Shown in pieces: positions 52,596-62,974 of a DNA stretch of 64,000 nt. The stretch is from Devosia litorisediminis (GTDB lineage: Bacteria > Pseudomonadota > Alphaproteobacteria > Rhizobiales > Devosiaceae), in the NCBI RefSeq assembly GCF_018334155.1, contig NZ_JAGXTP010000003.1, positions 248,001 to 312,000 of the forward strand, written 5' to 3'. Made by a program: the position numbers and the translations under genes. Position 1 is the stretch's first letter. Every line of letters starts with the position of its first letter. The notes beneath the pieces were generated by a model. That model did not search any database. It saw nothing but the letters and a program-made list of their open reading frames with translations, and was not told where the DNA came from.

Positions 52596-53675
52596 GTGAC
52601 CGGGCAAGCGCCAGCCATAATCCTTGGCATCGAGACCAGCTGCGATGAAACCGCAGCCGCAATTGTTGTACGAGACCAATTCGGCCACTCAACGATTCGT
52701 TCCAATGTGGTCCGAAGTCAGCTCGATGAACATGCGGCATTCGGCGGCGTGGTACCAGAGCTGGCCGCGCGTGCCCATGTCACCTATCTCGACCATATCA
52801 TCGCCCAGGCCTGTCGCGAGGCCGATATCGCGCTGGCCGATATTGATGCGATCGCGGCCACGGCTGGCCCCGGCCTGGTCGGGGGCGTGCTGGTGGGCCT
52901 GACCACCGCCAAGGCCCTCGCTGCCGCGCTCGACAAGCCGTTGCTGGCCATCAATCATCTTGAAGCCCATGCGCTGACTGCCCGCATGACCGATGGCGTG
53001 GCATTTCCCTATCTGATGCTGCTGGTATCGGGCGGGCATAGCCAGTTCGTGCTGGTGCGCGGCGTCGGCGATTACGAACGCTGGGGCACCACGATAGATG
53101 ATGCGCTGGGCGAAGCCTTCGACAAGGTCGCCAAGCTGCTGACTTTGGGCCATCCCGGCGGCCCGGCGGTTGAAGCGGTCGCCAGGCAGGGCGATCCCAG
53201 ACGGTTCAAGTTTCCCCGCCCCCTGCTACGCGAGGCACGGCTGGATTTTTCATTCTCCGGTCTCAAGACCGCTGTGCGCCTGCAGGCGGAGGCGCTGGCC
53301 CCGCTCAGCGATCAGGACGTCGCCGATATTGCAGCCAGCTTTCAGGCCACGGTTGCCGAAATCATCGCATTCCGGTCCACACAGGCGCTGCAGCGTTTCA
53401 AGGCCGAACTGCCCGATGCCAAGCCGCAACTAGTGGTTGCCGGCGGTGTCGCTGCCAATCGCACCATTGCCAGCGCACTGAGCACAGCTTGCCAGGCAGA
53501 AGGTGCGGCGCTGATCGTACCGCCCATTGCGCTGTGTACCGATAATGGCGCCATGGTTGCCTGGGCGGGCGCTGAACGCTTTGCCCTGGGGGTCAGGGAT
53601 CCGCTCGACGTCACCGCACGCCCGCGCTGGCCGCTCGACCTGCCCGACATGAAGGTGGCCACCAATGTCACTTGA
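52596..53675 (+). CDS. tsaD: tRNA N6-adenosine threonylcarbamoyltransferase TsaD
   Basis: TsaD transfers threonylcarbamoyl to A37 of tRNAs reading ANN codons. The 359 residues start [16 protein letters not shown] and contain [12 protein letters not shown], whose two His bind the metal, [15 protein letters not shown] and [13 protein letters not shown]. The GTG start gives the family N-terminus; AGGGAG lies 13 bases upstream, a little far. The open frame reaches back through hemC in antisense and was ignored. It overlaps gpsA by 11 bases. MtaB, which acts on the product of this modification, is encoded at 58-59 kb. Confidence 0.95.
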   Translation: MTGQAPAIILGIETSCDETAAAIVVRDQFGHSTIRSNVVRSQLDEHAAFGGVVPELAARAHVTYLDHIIAQACREADIALADIDAIAATAGPGLVGGVLVGLTTAKALAAALDKPLLAINHLEAHALTARMTDGVAFPYLMLLVSGGHSQFVLVRGVGDYERWGTTIDDALGEAFDKVAKLLTLGHPGGPAVEAVARQGDPRRFKFPRPLLREARLDFSFSGLKTAVRLQAEALAPLSDQDVADIAASFQATVAEIIAFRSTQALQRFKAELPDAKPQLVVAGGVAANRTIASALSTACQAEGAALIVPPIALCTDNGAMVAWAGAERFALGVRDPLDVTARPRWPLDLPDMKVATNVT

Positions 53676-54651
53676 TAGCGTACTGGTAATCGGGGGCGGT
53701 GCCTGGGGGACCGCACTGGCGCAGGCGGCCGCCATGGCAGGCCGCACGGTACGCCTCGTCGTGCGCGACGCCAGCCAAGTCGACGAGATCAATACCAGCC
53801 ACACCAATCAGCGCTATCTCGGCGAGCAGATCCTGCACCAGGCCGTCAGCGCCAGCATGCAGGCCACACCCGCCGATATCATTATTCTGGCCGTGCCGGC
53901 CCAATCGAGCCGCGCCGCATTGGGCGCACTTAATCCCGCCTTGCTGGCGCACCGACCCGTCGTGCTCTCGGCCAAGGGGCTCGAAACCGGCACACTGGAT
54001 CGCCAGAGCGAAATCCTGCTCGATATGGCGCCCGACGCCATCCCCTACGTGCTGTCTGGCCCCAGCTTCGCCGCCGACGTTGCTGCGGGTCGGCCCACTG
54101 CCGTTACCCTGGCCGGTGACGACGCCGATCAGACCTCCGCCTTGGCCGCCGCGCTCGCCGGACCCAGTTTCCGCCCCTATGCCAGCGATGATCGCATCGG
54201 TGTTGAAATCGCCGGCGCGCTGAAAAACGTCTATGCCCTTGCCTGTGGTGCCGTTGATGGCGCCGGTCTGGGCGCCTCGGCCCGCTCGGCCCTGATTGCC
54301 CGCGCCTATGCCGAGATGGCCCGCATGGTCAAAGCCATGGGCGGCTCGGCGACCACGCTGACCGGCTTGGCCGGTCTGGGCGATCTGACGCTGACCTGCA
54401 CCTCGGTACAGTCGCGCAATTACCAGTTCGGCATGGCGCTGGGCCGCGGCCAGACTGTTGCGCAGATTATCGCCTCGGGCGCCAAGCTGGCCGAAGGCGT
54501 TGCCACCACACCGGTTGCCGACGCCCTGGCCAAGAGCCTGGATGTCGACGCCCCCCTGATTGCCGCCATGCACGCCGTGCTCAGCGGCGACGCCAATATT
54601 GCTACCGTGGTAGCCGGGCTGATGGCCCGCCCACTCAAACGCGAGGATTAG
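53665..54651 (+). CDS. gpsA: Glycerol-3-phosphate dehydrogenase [NAD(P)+]
   Basis: GpsA reduces dihydroxyacetone phosphate to sn-glycerol-3-phosphate for phospholipid synthesis. The 328 residues begin with the Rossmann motif [18 protein letters not shown], then have [27 protein letters not shown], the catalytic-lysine segment [12 protein letters not shown] and [15 protein letters not shown]. All are standard. It overlaps tsaD by 11 bases and is followed after seven bases by a YciI-family gene, so the four genes tsaD-gpsA-yciI-EVE are probably one transcript. Confidence 0.96.
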   Translation: MSLDSVLVIGGGAWGTALAQAAAMAGRTVRLVVRDASQVDEINTSHTNQRYLGEQILHQAVSASMQATPADIIILAVPAQSSRAALGALNPALLAHRPVVLSAKGLETGTLDRQSEILLDMAPDAIPYVLSGPSFAADVAAGRPTAVTLAGDDADQTSALAAALAGPSFRPYASDDRIGVEIAGALKNVYALACGAVDGAGLGASARSALIARAYAEMARMVKAMGGSATTLTGLAGLGDLTLTCTSVQSRNYQFGMALGRGQTVAQIIASGAKLAEGVATTPVADALAKSLDVDAPLIAAMHAVLSGDANIATVVAGLMARPLKRED

Positions 54652-54658
54652 ACCCAAC

Positions 54659-54952
54659 ATGCTGTTTGTATTCATCGGCAAGGACAAGCCAGACAATCTT
54701 GAGCAACGCCTGGCCGTGCGTCCCGTGCATCTGGAACACCTCAACAGTCTGGGCGACAAGCTCGTCGCCGCTGGTGCGCTGTGGGACGACAATGAAAAGC
54801 CCGAAGGCTCGGTCATGGTGCTCGAAGCCGACAGCCTTGAGGCGGCCAAAACCGCCTTTGCCGCTGATCCCTTCGTGCAGCAGGGCGTGTTTGCCTCCTG
54901 GGAGGTCAAGCGCTGGAACCTGGCGATCGATCACATGGCCAAGCGGGGCTGA
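54659..54952 (+). CDS. YciI-like family protein
   Basis: A 97-residue soluble protein of the YciI/DGPF dimeric alpha-beta fold: LFVFIGKDKPDNLEQRLAVRP with the conserved His in VHLEHLNSLG, VMVLEADSLEAAKTAFAADPFVQ and the end ASWEVKRWNLAIDH. The fold is related to muconolactone isomerase; the reaction is unknown in most members. It lies seven bases after gpsA and five before the EVE gene. Confidence 0.9.
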   Translation: MLFVFIGKDKPDNLEQRLAVRPVHLEHLNSLGDKLVAAGALWDDNEKPEGSVMVLEADSLEAAKTAFAADPFVQQGVFASWEVKRWNLAIDHMAKRG

Positions 54953-54957
54953 TATCG

Positions 54958-55392
54958 ATGGCCTACTGGCTGATGAAGTCCGAGCCGGACGTGTTTTCGT
55001 TTGACGATCTGCAGGCCAAGACAACCCGCAATGAACCCGAAGAATGGGGCGGCGTGCGCAATTATGCGGCCCGCAACAACATGCGGGCCATGGCGCTGGG
55101 CGACGAGGCGTTCTTCTACCACTCCAATATCGGCAAGGAGATTGTCGGCATCATGAAAGTGGTGGCTACCGCGCACCCCGACAGCACGGCCGATCTCAAT
55201 GCCAAGGGCAAAGTGGTCTGGGAATGCGTCGATGTGGCCGCTGTCAAACCCATGCCCAAGCCGGTCACTCTGGCCACGGTCAAGGCGACCCCGGAATTGA
55301 GCGAGCTTGAACTGGTCAAGCTCTCGCGCCTCTCCGTTTCCAAGGTCAGCGATGCAGAATGGGCCCTGCTGTGCAAGATGGGCGGGCTCTGA
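54958..55392 (+). CDS. EVE domain protein
   Basis: EVE domains are PUA-like folds that bind modified bases in DNA or RNA. The 144-residue protein has the family start YWLMKSEPDVFSFDDLQAK, GVRNYAARNNMRAMALGDEAFFYHSN with the binding-pocket aromatic residues, and VDVAAVKPMPKPVTLATVK. It resembles human THYN1 and single-domain bacterial forms. Its constant position after gpsA in relatives, beside the tRNA-modification gene tsaD, suggests a housekeeping rather than a restriction role (inference). The start ATG lies five bases after the YciI-family stop. Confidence 0.92.
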   Translation: MAYWLMKSEPDVFSFDDLQAKTTRNEPEEWGGVRNYAARNNMRAMALGDEAFFYHSNIGKEIVGIMKVVATAHPDSTADLNAKGKVVWECVDVAAVKPMPKPVTLATVKATPELSELELVKLSRLSVSKVSDAEWALLCKMGGL

Positions 55393-55461
55393 GCGCCTCT
55401 ACCCAAGCGCCACAGGCAAGGCTAGGCTGTCCCCGCTAATCCAATTTGGGGGGAGAACAGC

Positions 55462-55866
55462 ATGTCGCATTTTGACGTTAACTGGCTGGCCGTGATTTTG
55501 GCCACAGTGGCCGCCTGGGCCTTCGGTGCTGCCTGGTATATGGTGCTGGGCAAGCAATGGGTTGCATCCATCGGCAAGACAATGGACGAGATCGACCGCG
55601 CCGATTACACGCCCTATCTGTGGTCGGTCCTGTGCATCTTCGTGATGGCCTATTTCATCGCCCTGCTCACCCCGATGCTGACCGAGGCGACCAACGTCAC
55701 CAATGGGCTGATCGTGGGCGCCCATATGTGGCTGGGCTTTGTCATCACCTCAATGGTGCTCAACCACCGCTACCAGGGCGCGCCCTGGGCGCGCACCATG
55801 ATCGATGGCGGCTATCTGCTCGGTGTCTTGCTGATCGAAGGCGTGGTCATCGGCCTGTTCGGCTGA
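55462..55866 (+). CDS. DUF1761 family membrane protein
   Basis: A 134-residue inner-membrane protein with four hydrophobic segments (about 8-28, 55-75, 85-103, 113-132) and the DUF1761 features FDVNWLAVILATVAAWAFGAAWY and MWLGFVITSMVLNHRYQG. The function is unknown. GGGGGGAGA lies seven bases before the ATG. It has its own 69-base upstream gap, so it may be read from the tsaD operon or from its own promoter. A hairpin follows the stop. Confidence 0.88.
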   Translation: MSHFDVNWLAVILATVAAWAFGAAWYMVLGKQWVASIGKTMDEIDRADYTPYLWSVLCIFVMAYFIALLTPMLTEATNVTNGLIVGAHMWLGFVITSMVLNHRYQGAPWARTMIDGGYLLGVLLIEGVVIGLFG

Positions 55867-55877
55867 CCAACGACCAC

Positions 55878-55906
55878 TAGCTGGGGCGCTCTGGGCGCCT
55901 CAGCTA
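55878..55906. terminator. Bidirectional hairpin between DUF1761 and yciB
   Basis: TAGCTGGGGCGC pairs with GCGCCTCAGCTA (one G-T pair) around a TCTGG loop. It overlaps the last codons of the convergent yciB gene. U-runs are weak. Confidence 0.6.
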
Positions 55907-56532
55907 TCCACCACGATGGGCGGCACATGCTGGGGTTCGGCCGGTGGCGCATATTTGTTGAGCAGCGAAAGCTGACTGATCGAGAACGCAATGGTCAGCG
56001 GCATCACGCCCCAGACCTTGAACGCCACCCAGAAATCGGTGGAGAAATTGCGCCACAGCACTTCATTGATGATGGCAAGCACCACAAAGAACAGACCCCA
56101 GTTCATCGTCAGCTTGCTCCAACCCTCGGGCTGAAGCTTGTAGACATCACCAAACACGTATTTCAGCAGCGACTGCTTGAACAGCAGGCCACCCAGCAAC
56201 ACCGCGGCAAACAGCCCATTGGTGATGGTCGGCTTGATCTTGATGAAGGTGTCATCCTGCAGCCACAGCGTCAGCCCGCCAAACACCAGCACCACGGCGC
56301 CGGTCACCAGTGGCATCACCGCGATTTTTTTCAGGATCAGCTTGCTGAGCACCAGCGAAATGACCATCGCGCCCATGAACCAGGCCGTTGCCGCGAAGAT
56401 GTCGACCCGCGCATTGACCACAAAGAAGATCACCAGAGGGCCCAGCTCCAGCGCCATCTTGATCAACTGCGGACGCAGTTCGTCCCAGTTGACCTCGGGT
56501 TCGGCGGGTTCGGGCTTGGCATTTTCAGACAT
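55900..56532 (-). CDS. yciB: Inner-membrane septation protein YciB/IspZ
   Basis: YciB (also called IspZ or septation protein A) is an inner-membrane protein that affects envelope integrity and division. The 210 residues have five or six hydrophobic helices after a polar N-terminus ([19 protein letters not shown]), with the family patterns [36 protein letters not shown] and [32 protein letters not shown]. The ATG with AGAGAA upstream was used. It is the last gene of the dapF-mtaB-ftsY-yciB series, with a 91-base gap after ftsY. Confidence 0.92.
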   Translation of the reverse strand: MSENAKPEPAEPEVNWDELRPQLIKMALELGPLVIFFVVNARVDIFAATAWFMGAMVISLVLSKLILKKIAVMPLVTGAVVLVFGGLTLWLQDDTFIKIKPTITNGLFAAVLLGGLLFKQSLLKYVFGDVYKLQPEGWSKLTMNWGLFFVVLAIINEVLWRNFSTDFWVAFKVWGVMPLTIAFSISQLSLLNKYAPPAEPQHVPPIVVDS

Positions 56533-56623
56533 TGAGCATTTCTCTGTTCGGCATCGGGGCAATGTGAGCGCCAGCGCCCCACCATGCAAGGGCTGGTAGG
56601 CACCAAGCATGGTAACAATAGGG

Positions 56624-57865
56624 CTAGTCGCGCCCGGCAATCGCCTGAGCAAAGTCCGCAGCGGTAAAAGCTTCGAGATCGCCGACGCTCTCACCCACGC
56701 CGATGAAATGCACGGGCAGGCCAAACTTCTTGGCGATCGCCACCAGAATGCCGCCGCGCGCCGTGCCATCGAGCTTGGTCATCACCAGTCCGGTCACCCC
56801 GGCACGCTGGCCAAAAATCTCGACCTGCTTGAGCGCATTCTGCCCGGTGGTCGCGTCCAGCGTCAAAAGCGTGGCATGCGGCGCACTGGGGTCGACCTTC
56901 TTGATGACGCGGATGACCTTTTCGAGCTCATTCATCAGCTCGTCGCGGTTCTGCAGCCGGCCCGCCGTATCGATGATCAGCACATCGCGCCCTTCGGCCC
57001 GCGCCTGCGTCACCGCATCAAAGGCCAGCCCGGAGGCGTCAGACCCCGCCGGCCGGGACACCACACTGGCCCCTGTCCGATCACCCCAGATCTGCAATTG
57101 CTCGATGGCCGCGGCGCGGAAGGTGTCGCCGGCGGCCAGCATCACCGATTTGCCCTCGTCGGCCAGTTTCTGCGCCAACTTGCCGATGGTCGTGGTTTTG
57201 CCCGACCCGTTCACCCCGATCATCAGGATGACGAACGGCTTCTGGCTGGCGTCAATCTCGAGCGGCAATGCTACCGGACCGAGCACTTTTTCAACTTCGG
57301 CCGCCAGCACCGCGCGCACATCTTCACCCGATACATCGCGGTCAAACCGGTCGCGACGCAGCGTCTCGGTGATGGTGGTGGCCGTATCGATACCCAGATC
57401 GGCCTGGATCAGTATGTCTTCGAGCTCTTCAAGCGTCGCATTGTCGAGCTTGCGCTTGGTGAACACCGAGGTGATCGACCCCGTGAGCTGATCTGAAGAG
57501 CGTTTCAGACCTGACGCCAGGCGCGCAAACCAGCCCCTGGGTTCAGCCTCGACGGGCGCAGCCGGCGGTTCAATCACTGCACGTTGCGCCGCAAGAGCTG
57601 CCTTTTCCTCGACCTCTTCGACATAGTCCGGCGTGGTCTCGGGCGGGCCTGGAACAGGAACATGTTCTGGTGCCTCAACTGGCGTGGGCTCCGACGCTGG
57701 CGTCACTTCGGGCGCGGGTTCGGGCACCACAGCATCGGGTGTCACCGCCGCAATGTCGGGCACAGCCGTCTCTTCGACGGGTGGCACAGTTGTTTCAGCT
57801 GGCGTTGGCGTTGGCGCATCGCCACCAAACAGGCGCTTGAAAAATCCCGGTTTCTTGTCGGTCAT
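56624..57865 (-). CDS. ftsY: Signal recognition particle receptor FtsY
   Basis: FtsY is the membrane-associated GTPase that receives SRP-ribosome complexes for co-translational insertion. The 413-residue protein has an acidic, Pro/Glu-rich N-terminal A domain (about 10-105), the N domain ([22 protein letters not shown] onward) and the G domain with [30 protein letters not shown] and [25 protein letters not shown] at the start is the usual amphipathic membrane-targeting segment. It lies 18 bases after mtaB. Confidence 0.96.
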   Translation of the reverse strand: MTDKKPGFFKRLFGGDAPTPTPAETTVPPVEETAVPDIAAVTPDAVVPEPAPEVTPASEPTPVEAPEHVPVPGPPETTPDYVEEVEEKAALAAQRAVIEPPAAPVEAEPRGWFARLASGLKRSSDQLTGSITSVFTKRKLDNATLEELEDILIQADLGIDTATTITETLRRDRFDRDVSGEDVRAVLAAEVEKVLGPVALPLEIDASQKPFVILMIGVNGSGKTTTIGKLAQKLADEGKSVMLAAGDTFRAAAIEQLQIWGDRTGASVVSRPAGSDASGLAFDAVTQARAEGRDVLIIDTAGRLQNRDELMNELEKVIRVIKKVDPSAPHATLLTLDATTGQNALKQVEIFGQRAGVTGLVMTKLDGTARGGILVAIAKKFGLPVHFIGVGESVGDLEAFTAADFAQAIAGRD

Positions 57866-57883
57866 TGGTGGACTTTCTTGTTT

Positions 57884-59149
57884 TTAGGCAGCTTTGCGCA
57901 CCGCTTCGCCAACCAGACCATTCTTGGTCACACCACTGATCCGAACGGTCAGCAGCGCTCCCGGTTGCGTACCGGCCACCCGAACCGGGATATATTGTTC
58001 GCTCCGGCCCTGCCCGCCGCGCTCCATCAGCACCTGCTCGGTCTGACCCACGCGACTGGCGCACAACGCCTGAAACTGCGCTTGGGCCGCGGCGCGCAAC
58101 AGGCCCGCCCGATCCCGGACCAGCTTCTTGCTGACCTGGGGCATGCGCGCGGCAGGCGTCCCCTCGCGCGGCGAATAGGGAAACACGTGCAGATGCGTCA
58201 GATCGGCCTCTTTCACAATGGCCAGCGTATTTGCAAACATGGCCTCATCCTCGGTCGGGAAGCCGGCAATGATGTCGGCGCCAAACACCATTTCGGGCCG
58301 CAGCGCTCGCAACTTGGCCATGATCGCCAGCGCGCCATCGCGGCTGTGCCGGCGCTTCATGCGTTTAAGGATCATGTCATCGCCGGACTGCAGCGACAAA
58401 TGCATATGTGGCATCAACCGCTTCTCGCTGGCGACAGCGTCATAAAGCGCCTCATCGGCCTCGATGCTGTCGATCGACGAAATCCGCAGACGCGGCAGGT
58501 CCGGCACATGGCGCAGGATGGACTGGGTCAGCTTGCCCAAGGTGGGCGCGCCCGGCAGGTCCGGTCCATAGGAGGTGATATCCACCCCGGTCAGCACCAC
58601 TTCGCCACAGCCATTGTCGACCAGTTTTTTGACCTGATCGACCACCAGCCCCATCGGCACCGACCGTGACGGTCCCCGGCCAAATGGAATGATGCAGAAG
58701 GTGCAGCGATGATCGCAGCCGTTCTGCACCTGCACAAAGGCGCGCGCCCGACCATCCATGCCCTCGATCAGATGGCCGGCGGTCTCCCGCACGCTCATGA
58801 TGTCGTTAACCTGGACCTTGTCATTGAGCGGGGTGCCGAACGCCATCGGAGCGTAGCTTGCCGCCTGCATCTTGTCGTGATTGCCGATCACCAGGTCGAC
58901 CTCGGCCATGTCGCCGAAACTGCGCGCCTCGGTCTGCGCGGCACAGCCGGTGACGATGATGCGTGCCTGCGGGTTGTCGCGGCGTGCCTTGCGCACCGTC
59001 TGCCTGGCCTGCCGCACGGCCTCGGCAGTCACCGCACAGGTATTGACGATGATCGCATTATCGAGCCCGGCCTTTTGCGCTTCGGACTTCATCACCTCGG
59101 CTTCATAGGCATTCAGGCGACAACCAAATGTCAGCGTCTCAACCGCCAT
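57884..59149 (-). CDS. mtaB: tRNA-t6A37 methylthiotransferase MtaB
   Basis: MtaB is a radical-SAM enzyme that adds a methylthio group to t6A at tRNA position 37. The 421 residues have three N-terminal cysteines for the auxiliary cluster (C10 in FGCRLN, C38 in NTCAVT, and the one in VTGCAAQ), the radical-SAM site CDHRCTFC and a C-terminal TRAM domain (RSEQYIPVRV onward). The start overlaps the dapF stop by one base (TGATG), which fixes it over an upstream in-frame start. It acts on the product of the TsaD reaction. Confidence 0.94.
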   Translation of the reverse strand: MAVETLTFGCRLNAYEAEVMKSEAQKAGLDNAIIVNTCAVTAEAVRQARQTVRKARRDNPQARIIVTGCAAQTEARSFGDMAEVDLVIGNHDKMQAASYAPMAFGTPLNDKVQVNDIMSVRETAGHLIEGMDGRARAFVQVQNGCDHRCTFCIIPFGRGPSRSVPMGLVVDQVKKLVDNGCGEVVLTGVDITSYGPDLPGAPTLGKLTQSILRHVPDLPRLRISSIDSIEADEALYDAVASEKRLMPHMHLSLQSGDDMILKRMKRRHSRDGALAIMAKLRALRPEMVFGADIIAGFPTEDEAMFANTLAIVKEADLTHLHVFPYSPREGTPAARMPQVSKKLVRDRAGLLRAAAQAQFQALCASRVGQTEQVLMERGGQGRSEQYIPVRVAGTQPGALLTVRISGVTKNGLVGEAVRKAA

Positions 59150-60024
59150 CAGGCCGCGACCTCGTCGCGCACCCAGACCCCGGTGGCCGGGTCCACAATA
59201 CCGGTCCATTCGCGTTCGGCAGGCCCGGTCAGCACCACGTGATCATCAGCACGCCATTCAACATGCAGGTCGCCGCCTGGCAGCGTCACGGTAACTGCCC
59301 GCGCCGTCCGGCGGGTGCGAGCGCCGTTGACCACCGCTGCACAGGCCGCCGTGCCACAGGCTTCGGTCAACCCGGCGCCGCGCTCCCAGGTGCGCAGGAT
59401 CATCTTGTCGGGGGCAGTCACCTGCGCCAGCGAGATATTGGCCCGCTCGGGAAAGATCGGATGGTTTTCCAGCATGGGACCGAACCGGTCCAGCGCAAAG
59501 CTCCACACATCATCGCCCACCCAGAAGGTGGCGTGCGGATTGCCCATCGAGGCTACCGACGGCGAATGCAGCACCGGTGCATCGATCGGCCCGATCTGCA
59601 GCTCAATCTTGCGGGTATCAGCAAATTCTTCGGCCAGCGGAATGTCGTACCAGGCCAGCTTGGGCGTGCCCATATCGACGGTGATCATGCCATCGGCCTG
59701 CTCTTCGCCGAACAGCAGACCGGCCACGGTCTCGAAGGTTAAGCGCTGCACGCCCAATTCGGCCGTCAGCGCCTGCACCACACAGCGCATGCCATTGCCG
59801 CAGGCCTGCGCCCGGCTGCCATCGGAATTGATGATCTCGATATAGTTCGCGGTACCCGGCGTGCGGGCGTCATGGATGGCCATGATCTGATCGAACTTGG
59901 TGCCCGCCATGGCATTGATGGCGATGGCAGCAGCAGGCGTGACCCGATCGGCGCGGCCGCGCATATCGACCACGATAATCTGGTTGCCCAGCCCGTTCAT
60001 CTTGAGAAACGGCGCGCCGTCCAC
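59149..60024 (-). CDS. dapF: Diaminopimelate epimerase
   Basis: DapF converts LL- to meso-diaminopimelate for peptidoglycan and lysine. The 291 residues include [15 protein letters not shown] near the start and the two catalytic cysteines in [10 protein letters not shown] and [11 protein letters not shown]. The GTG start is supported by GAGG six bases upstream and by the family's residues before the MNGLGN motif; starting at the ATG of that motif would cut them off. It heads the dapF-mtaB-ftsY-yciB cluster and works in the same pathway as Asd. Confidence 0.95.
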   Translation of the reverse strand: MDGAPFLKMNGLGNQIIVVDMRGRADRVTPAAAIAINAMAGTKFDQIMAIHDARTPGTANYIEIINSDGSRAQACGNGMRCVVQALTAELGVQRLTFETVAGLLFGEEQADGMITVDMGTPKLAWYDIPLAEEFADTRKIELQIGPIDAPVLHSPSVASMGNPHATFWVGDDVWSFALDRFGPMLENHPIFPERANISLAQVTAPDKMILRTWERGAGLTEACGTAACAAVVNGARTRRTARAVTVTLPGGDLHVEWRADDHVVLTGPAEREWTGIVDPATGVWVRDEVAA

Positions 60025-60301
60025 AGTCTGCCTCGCCCAGTATCGGAAGGAATGACCCTATATGGCTGATGCCGCCAAAAAATGCCAGTGGTCGCCCTGA
60101 TCAGCGGCCACCACCCCCCGTGTACGGAGTGCCTTCGGGCACCCCTAAACAGCGAATTATTCATATTTTGTAAGGGTTTCACTCTTCATGGCCGCTTAAC
60201 CAGCCGACCAGCAAGTGCGGGCCAGTACCCCGGTTTTGAGCTAACTTTGTTCCAGATCGTGAAAATTGCACGCAATTGCAGATTTTTTGGAGCCCGGCCC
60301 C

Positions 60302-61261
60302 ATGAACATGCCCATGCGCACAGACCAGATCATTACCGACTGGCAGCCGCATTTCCCATCGCTGTTTGGCAAGCACACCCTGGCGCTCAGCCACAGCCTG
60401 GCGGCCTCTCCCCTGTTCACCGACGATGCGCTGGCGCGCCTGATCGATGCCGCGCCGCGCGATGGCTATCACGTCAATTACTCGCAGAAGACCCCGGGCA
60501 ATCCCCCCAAGCGTCGCGAAGGCGAGATCAAGGATCTGTCTGGCGCCGAGGTGCTTGAGATCGTGCGCACCGGCAATATCTGGATCAATCTGACCCAACC
60601 CGCCAAGATTGATGCTGGCTATGGCGATATGCTCAACGCGCTCTATGACGAGTTTGAGGAGCGCGTACCGGGCTTCAAGTCCTACAAGCGCAACATGACC
60701 CTGCTGATCTCTTCGCCCAACGTCTCGGTAAAGTATCATGCCGACGTGCCCGGCCAATGCCTGTGGCAGGTCCGTGGCACCAAAAAGGTCTATATCTATC
60801 CCAACACGCCGCCCTTCCTCTCCCAGCCCGCACTGGAAAACCTGATTCTGGGTCAGGCGCGTGAAACCGACATGCCGTTTGAACCATGGTTCGACGACTA
60901 TGCTGAAGTGCACATGCTCGAAGCAGGCAAGATGGCGCATTGGCCCCTCAACGGGCCGCACCGCGTAGTCAATGAGAACATGCTCAATGTCAGCTTCACC
61001 ACCGAGCACTGGAGCGATGAGTTGCGCCGCCATTATGCAGTCAATTACGCCAATGGGATTCTGCGCTCCAAGGCGGGCTTCAAGAAGCTCAACCAGAACG
61101 TGTCCGGCCTGTCCTATTACGCCAAGCTTGCCTTGGCCGGAGCGGTCAAGTTCAGCCCGCTCAACCCACACAAGAAGAAGGTCTACACGGTCGACTTCCA
61201 GGTTGATCCCAATGCGCCCGAAGGCATTCGGGACATCCAAGGTCATACCTACAGCAAATGA
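60302..61261 (+). CDS. JmjC/cupin-8-like putative oxygenase
   Basis: A 319-residue soluble protein of the cupin-like fold related to JmjC-type Fe(II)/2-oxoglutarate oxygenases. The metal triad appears as H146 and D148 in VKYHADVPGQ and H220 in NGPHRVVN, and WQVRGTKKVYIYP is the typical strand after the first ligands. The substrate is unknown; relatives hydroxylate proteins or small molecules. The ATG at 60302 has GGAG upstream; further in-frame ATGs follow at 60308 and 60314. Its stop overlaps the next start (ATGA), so it is co-expressed with a CelD/BcsL-type acetyltransferase. Confidence 0.82.
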   Translation: MNMPMRTDQIITDWQPHFPSLFGKHTLALSHSLAASPLFTDDALARLIDAAPRDGYHVNYSQKTPGNPPKRREGEIKDLSGAEVLEIVRTGNIWINLTQPAKIDAGYGDMLNALYDEFEERVPGFKSYKRNMTLLISSPNVSVKYHADVPGQCLWQVRGTKKVYIYPNTPPFLSQPALENLILGQARETDMPFEPWFDDYAEVHMLEAGKMAHWPLNGPHRVVNENMLNVSFTTEHWSDELRRHYAVNYANGILRSKAGFKKLNQNVSGLSYYAKLALAGAVKFSPLNPHKKKVYTVDFQVDPNAPEGIRDIQGHTYSK

Positions 61262-62478
61262 CCTCCCTTTCAGCCCTGCCCAGAACCAATGAACGCCGCA
61301 GCGGCCGCCCCACGCTGGTACTCGACACCCAGGCCGTGCATCACGATCTGCGCACCGAGATCATCAACACGCGCGCTGGGCTCGAGCTGATTGCTGCGCA
61401 ATGGGAAGGTCTGGAGACTCAGGCCGACGGGGCCGTGCTGTTTCAAAGCTGCGGCTGGGCCCGCGCCGTCTTCGATTTCGAAACCGCGCGCGGCAATGAC
61501 GAATTCGACCCTATCATTGTGACCATTTTTGACGGCAAGCGCCTGCTGGCCGTATTGCCGCTGGAGCGGATTCGTACCCGCGTGCGCACCGTGCTGGCCC
61601 CGATCGGGCACGCCTTCAGCCAGTATTCCGATGTCATGGTGGCCTCCGGTATTGAACCCGCTGGCGCAGTGGCCCGGCTGTTGCGCGCCGCCATTCAGGC
61701 CGCGCCCTGCGATGCCGTCAGCTTTCTCAAGGTGCGCAGCGACAGTGTTCTGGCGCGGGGCATGCCCGCCGACCACATCGTCACCGGCACGGTTCAGGGC
61801 GCCCCCTATGTGGCGCTTGATGCCTTTAGCGATTTCAATCGCTACTTTGCCACCATCAAGCCCAAGACCCGCAAGAACATGCGCAATGCCCGCAACCGGC
61901 TTGAGCGCGATGGTGCGGTCTGCCACCAGATCGCCGAGACCACCCAGGACCGGTTGGGCGTAATCAATCGCACGCTGAGCGGCCGGGCCGAACGGCTCAG
62001 GGATCAGGGGCTGACGTCCCGCGCCTTCAGCGACAGCGCCTTCACCGATTTCTGCCAGTCACTGGCGGGCCGCCAGGATATTCCGGTGCTGGCCATGTCG
62101 CTGCACCACAAGGGCGAAGCCATTGCCGAGCAATGGGGCTTCATCCACAATCAGCGTTACTACGCCTTTGTCGCCAGCCGCGACTTTTCAAATTCCGATG
62201 AGAGCCCGGGCAAGCTGCATCTTGGCGAGGTCATCCGGGCCTGCGCTGATCGGGGCCTGCGCGGCGCCGATCTGATGGTACCGGTCATGCCCTATAAGCG
62301 CACCTGGGCCACCGAAACGGTGACGGTCAAGGATTACGCCCTGCCCGTGACCCCGCGCGGTCTGCTGGTGCTCAATTTGTGGGACCGCCTGTTGCGCCCC
62401 GCCGTCAAGCACCTGGTGCTCAACATGCCCGCCGGTCTGCGGGGCCTGCTGATGAAGCTCACCGGCCGCGGCCTCTAG
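61258..62478 (+). CDS. CelD/BcsL-type GNAT acetyltransferase
   Basis: A 406-residue soluble protein of the Acetyltransf_6 type found near cellulose and other exopolysaccharide genes (CelD/BcsL) and in sugar or lipid modification pathways. Stretches include LFQSCGWARAVFDFE, FSQYSDVMVASG, TIKPKTRKNMRNARNRLERDG, SLHHKGEAIAEQWGFIHNQRYYAFVASRD and SPGKLHLGEVIRACADRGLRGADLM. There are no polysaccharide genes around it; the only partner is the coupled upstream cupin-like gene. It ends one base before the stop of a convergent gene. Confidence 0.85.
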   Translation: MTSLSALPRTNERRSGRPTLVLDTQAVHHDLRTEIINTRAGLELIAAQWEGLETQADGAVLFQSCGWARAVFDFETARGNDEFDPIIVTIFDGKRLLAVLPLERIRTRVRTVLAPIGHAFSQYSDVMVASGIEPAGAVARLLRAAIQAAPCDAVSFLKVRSDSVLARGMPADHIVTGTVQGAPYVALDAFSDFNRYFATIKPKTRKNMRNARNRLERDGAVCHQIAETTQDRLGVINRTLSGRAERLRDQGLTSRAFSDSAFTDFCQSLAGRQDIPVLAMSLHHKGEAIAEQWGFIHNQRYYAFVASRDFSNSDESPGKLHLGEVIRACADRGLRGADLMVPVMPYKRTWATETVTVKDYALPVTPRGLLVLNLWDRLLRPAVKHLVLNMPAGLRGLLMKLTGRGL

Positions 62479-62479
62479 A

Positions 62480-62809
62480 TTACGGGCGCGGTGCCGGGCC
62501 CCGGTATTTATCCATCACCCCGTCAAGCCGGGCATTGTCGATTTCAGGATTGGCAGCTTGCAGGCAGGGCAGCAACACAGCCTTGTTGTCCAGTTCACGC
62601 GCACCAATGAGTTCAGCGGCGGTGCGGGCCGGCGTCACCCCGGCAAAGCAAGTCGCAAACTGCATCGGGGTAACGTCCAGCGCAGCAGCAATGGCGGCCA
62701 CGGGACGGTTTGGATCCCCCAACACCTGTTCGGGCGTCGATACGGCATAGGCCGAGCCGGACACCAGCAGGAGTGGCAGGACGATGGCGACGTTGATTAG
62801 CGGTTTCAT
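62480..62809 (-). CDS. Small secreted protein of unknown function
   Basis: The 109-residue product starts with a signal peptide ([22 protein letters not shown]). The mature part is a helical module, [22 protein letters not shown] then [27 protein letters not shown], with one Cys in each half that could pair. I recall similar proteins in Rhodobacterales but no established role. GAGGAGG lies before the ATG, a very strong ribosome site that rules out the start seven codons upstream. It stands alone and converges on the acetyltransferase. Confidence 0.8.
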   Translation of the reverse strand: MKPLINVAIVLPLLLVSGSAYAVSTPEQVLGDPNRPVAAIAAALDVTPMQFATCFAGVTPARTAAELIGARELDNKAVLLPCLQAANPEIDNARLDGVMDKYRGPAPRP

Positions 62810-62974
62810 GGTGATCCTCCTCGGTTCCACTGCAGGCTGGCAGCGCCGGCCACGGCGAACAAGTTAGGCTTTGCTCATCATTTTGCTCGCCAATTCATCT
62901 GCCGGACAGCTTGCGGCAAGGTGACAGCGCGACAGCGCGACACCGCTCAGCAGCGCGCCTGCGCAAGAACATGG

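Noticed and set aside
60129..60142. GTGCC-TTCG-GGCAC hairpin as a terminator
   Set aside because: It lies between two divergent starts (dapF and the cupin-like gene), so there is no transcript to end. It may be a leader structure or chance.
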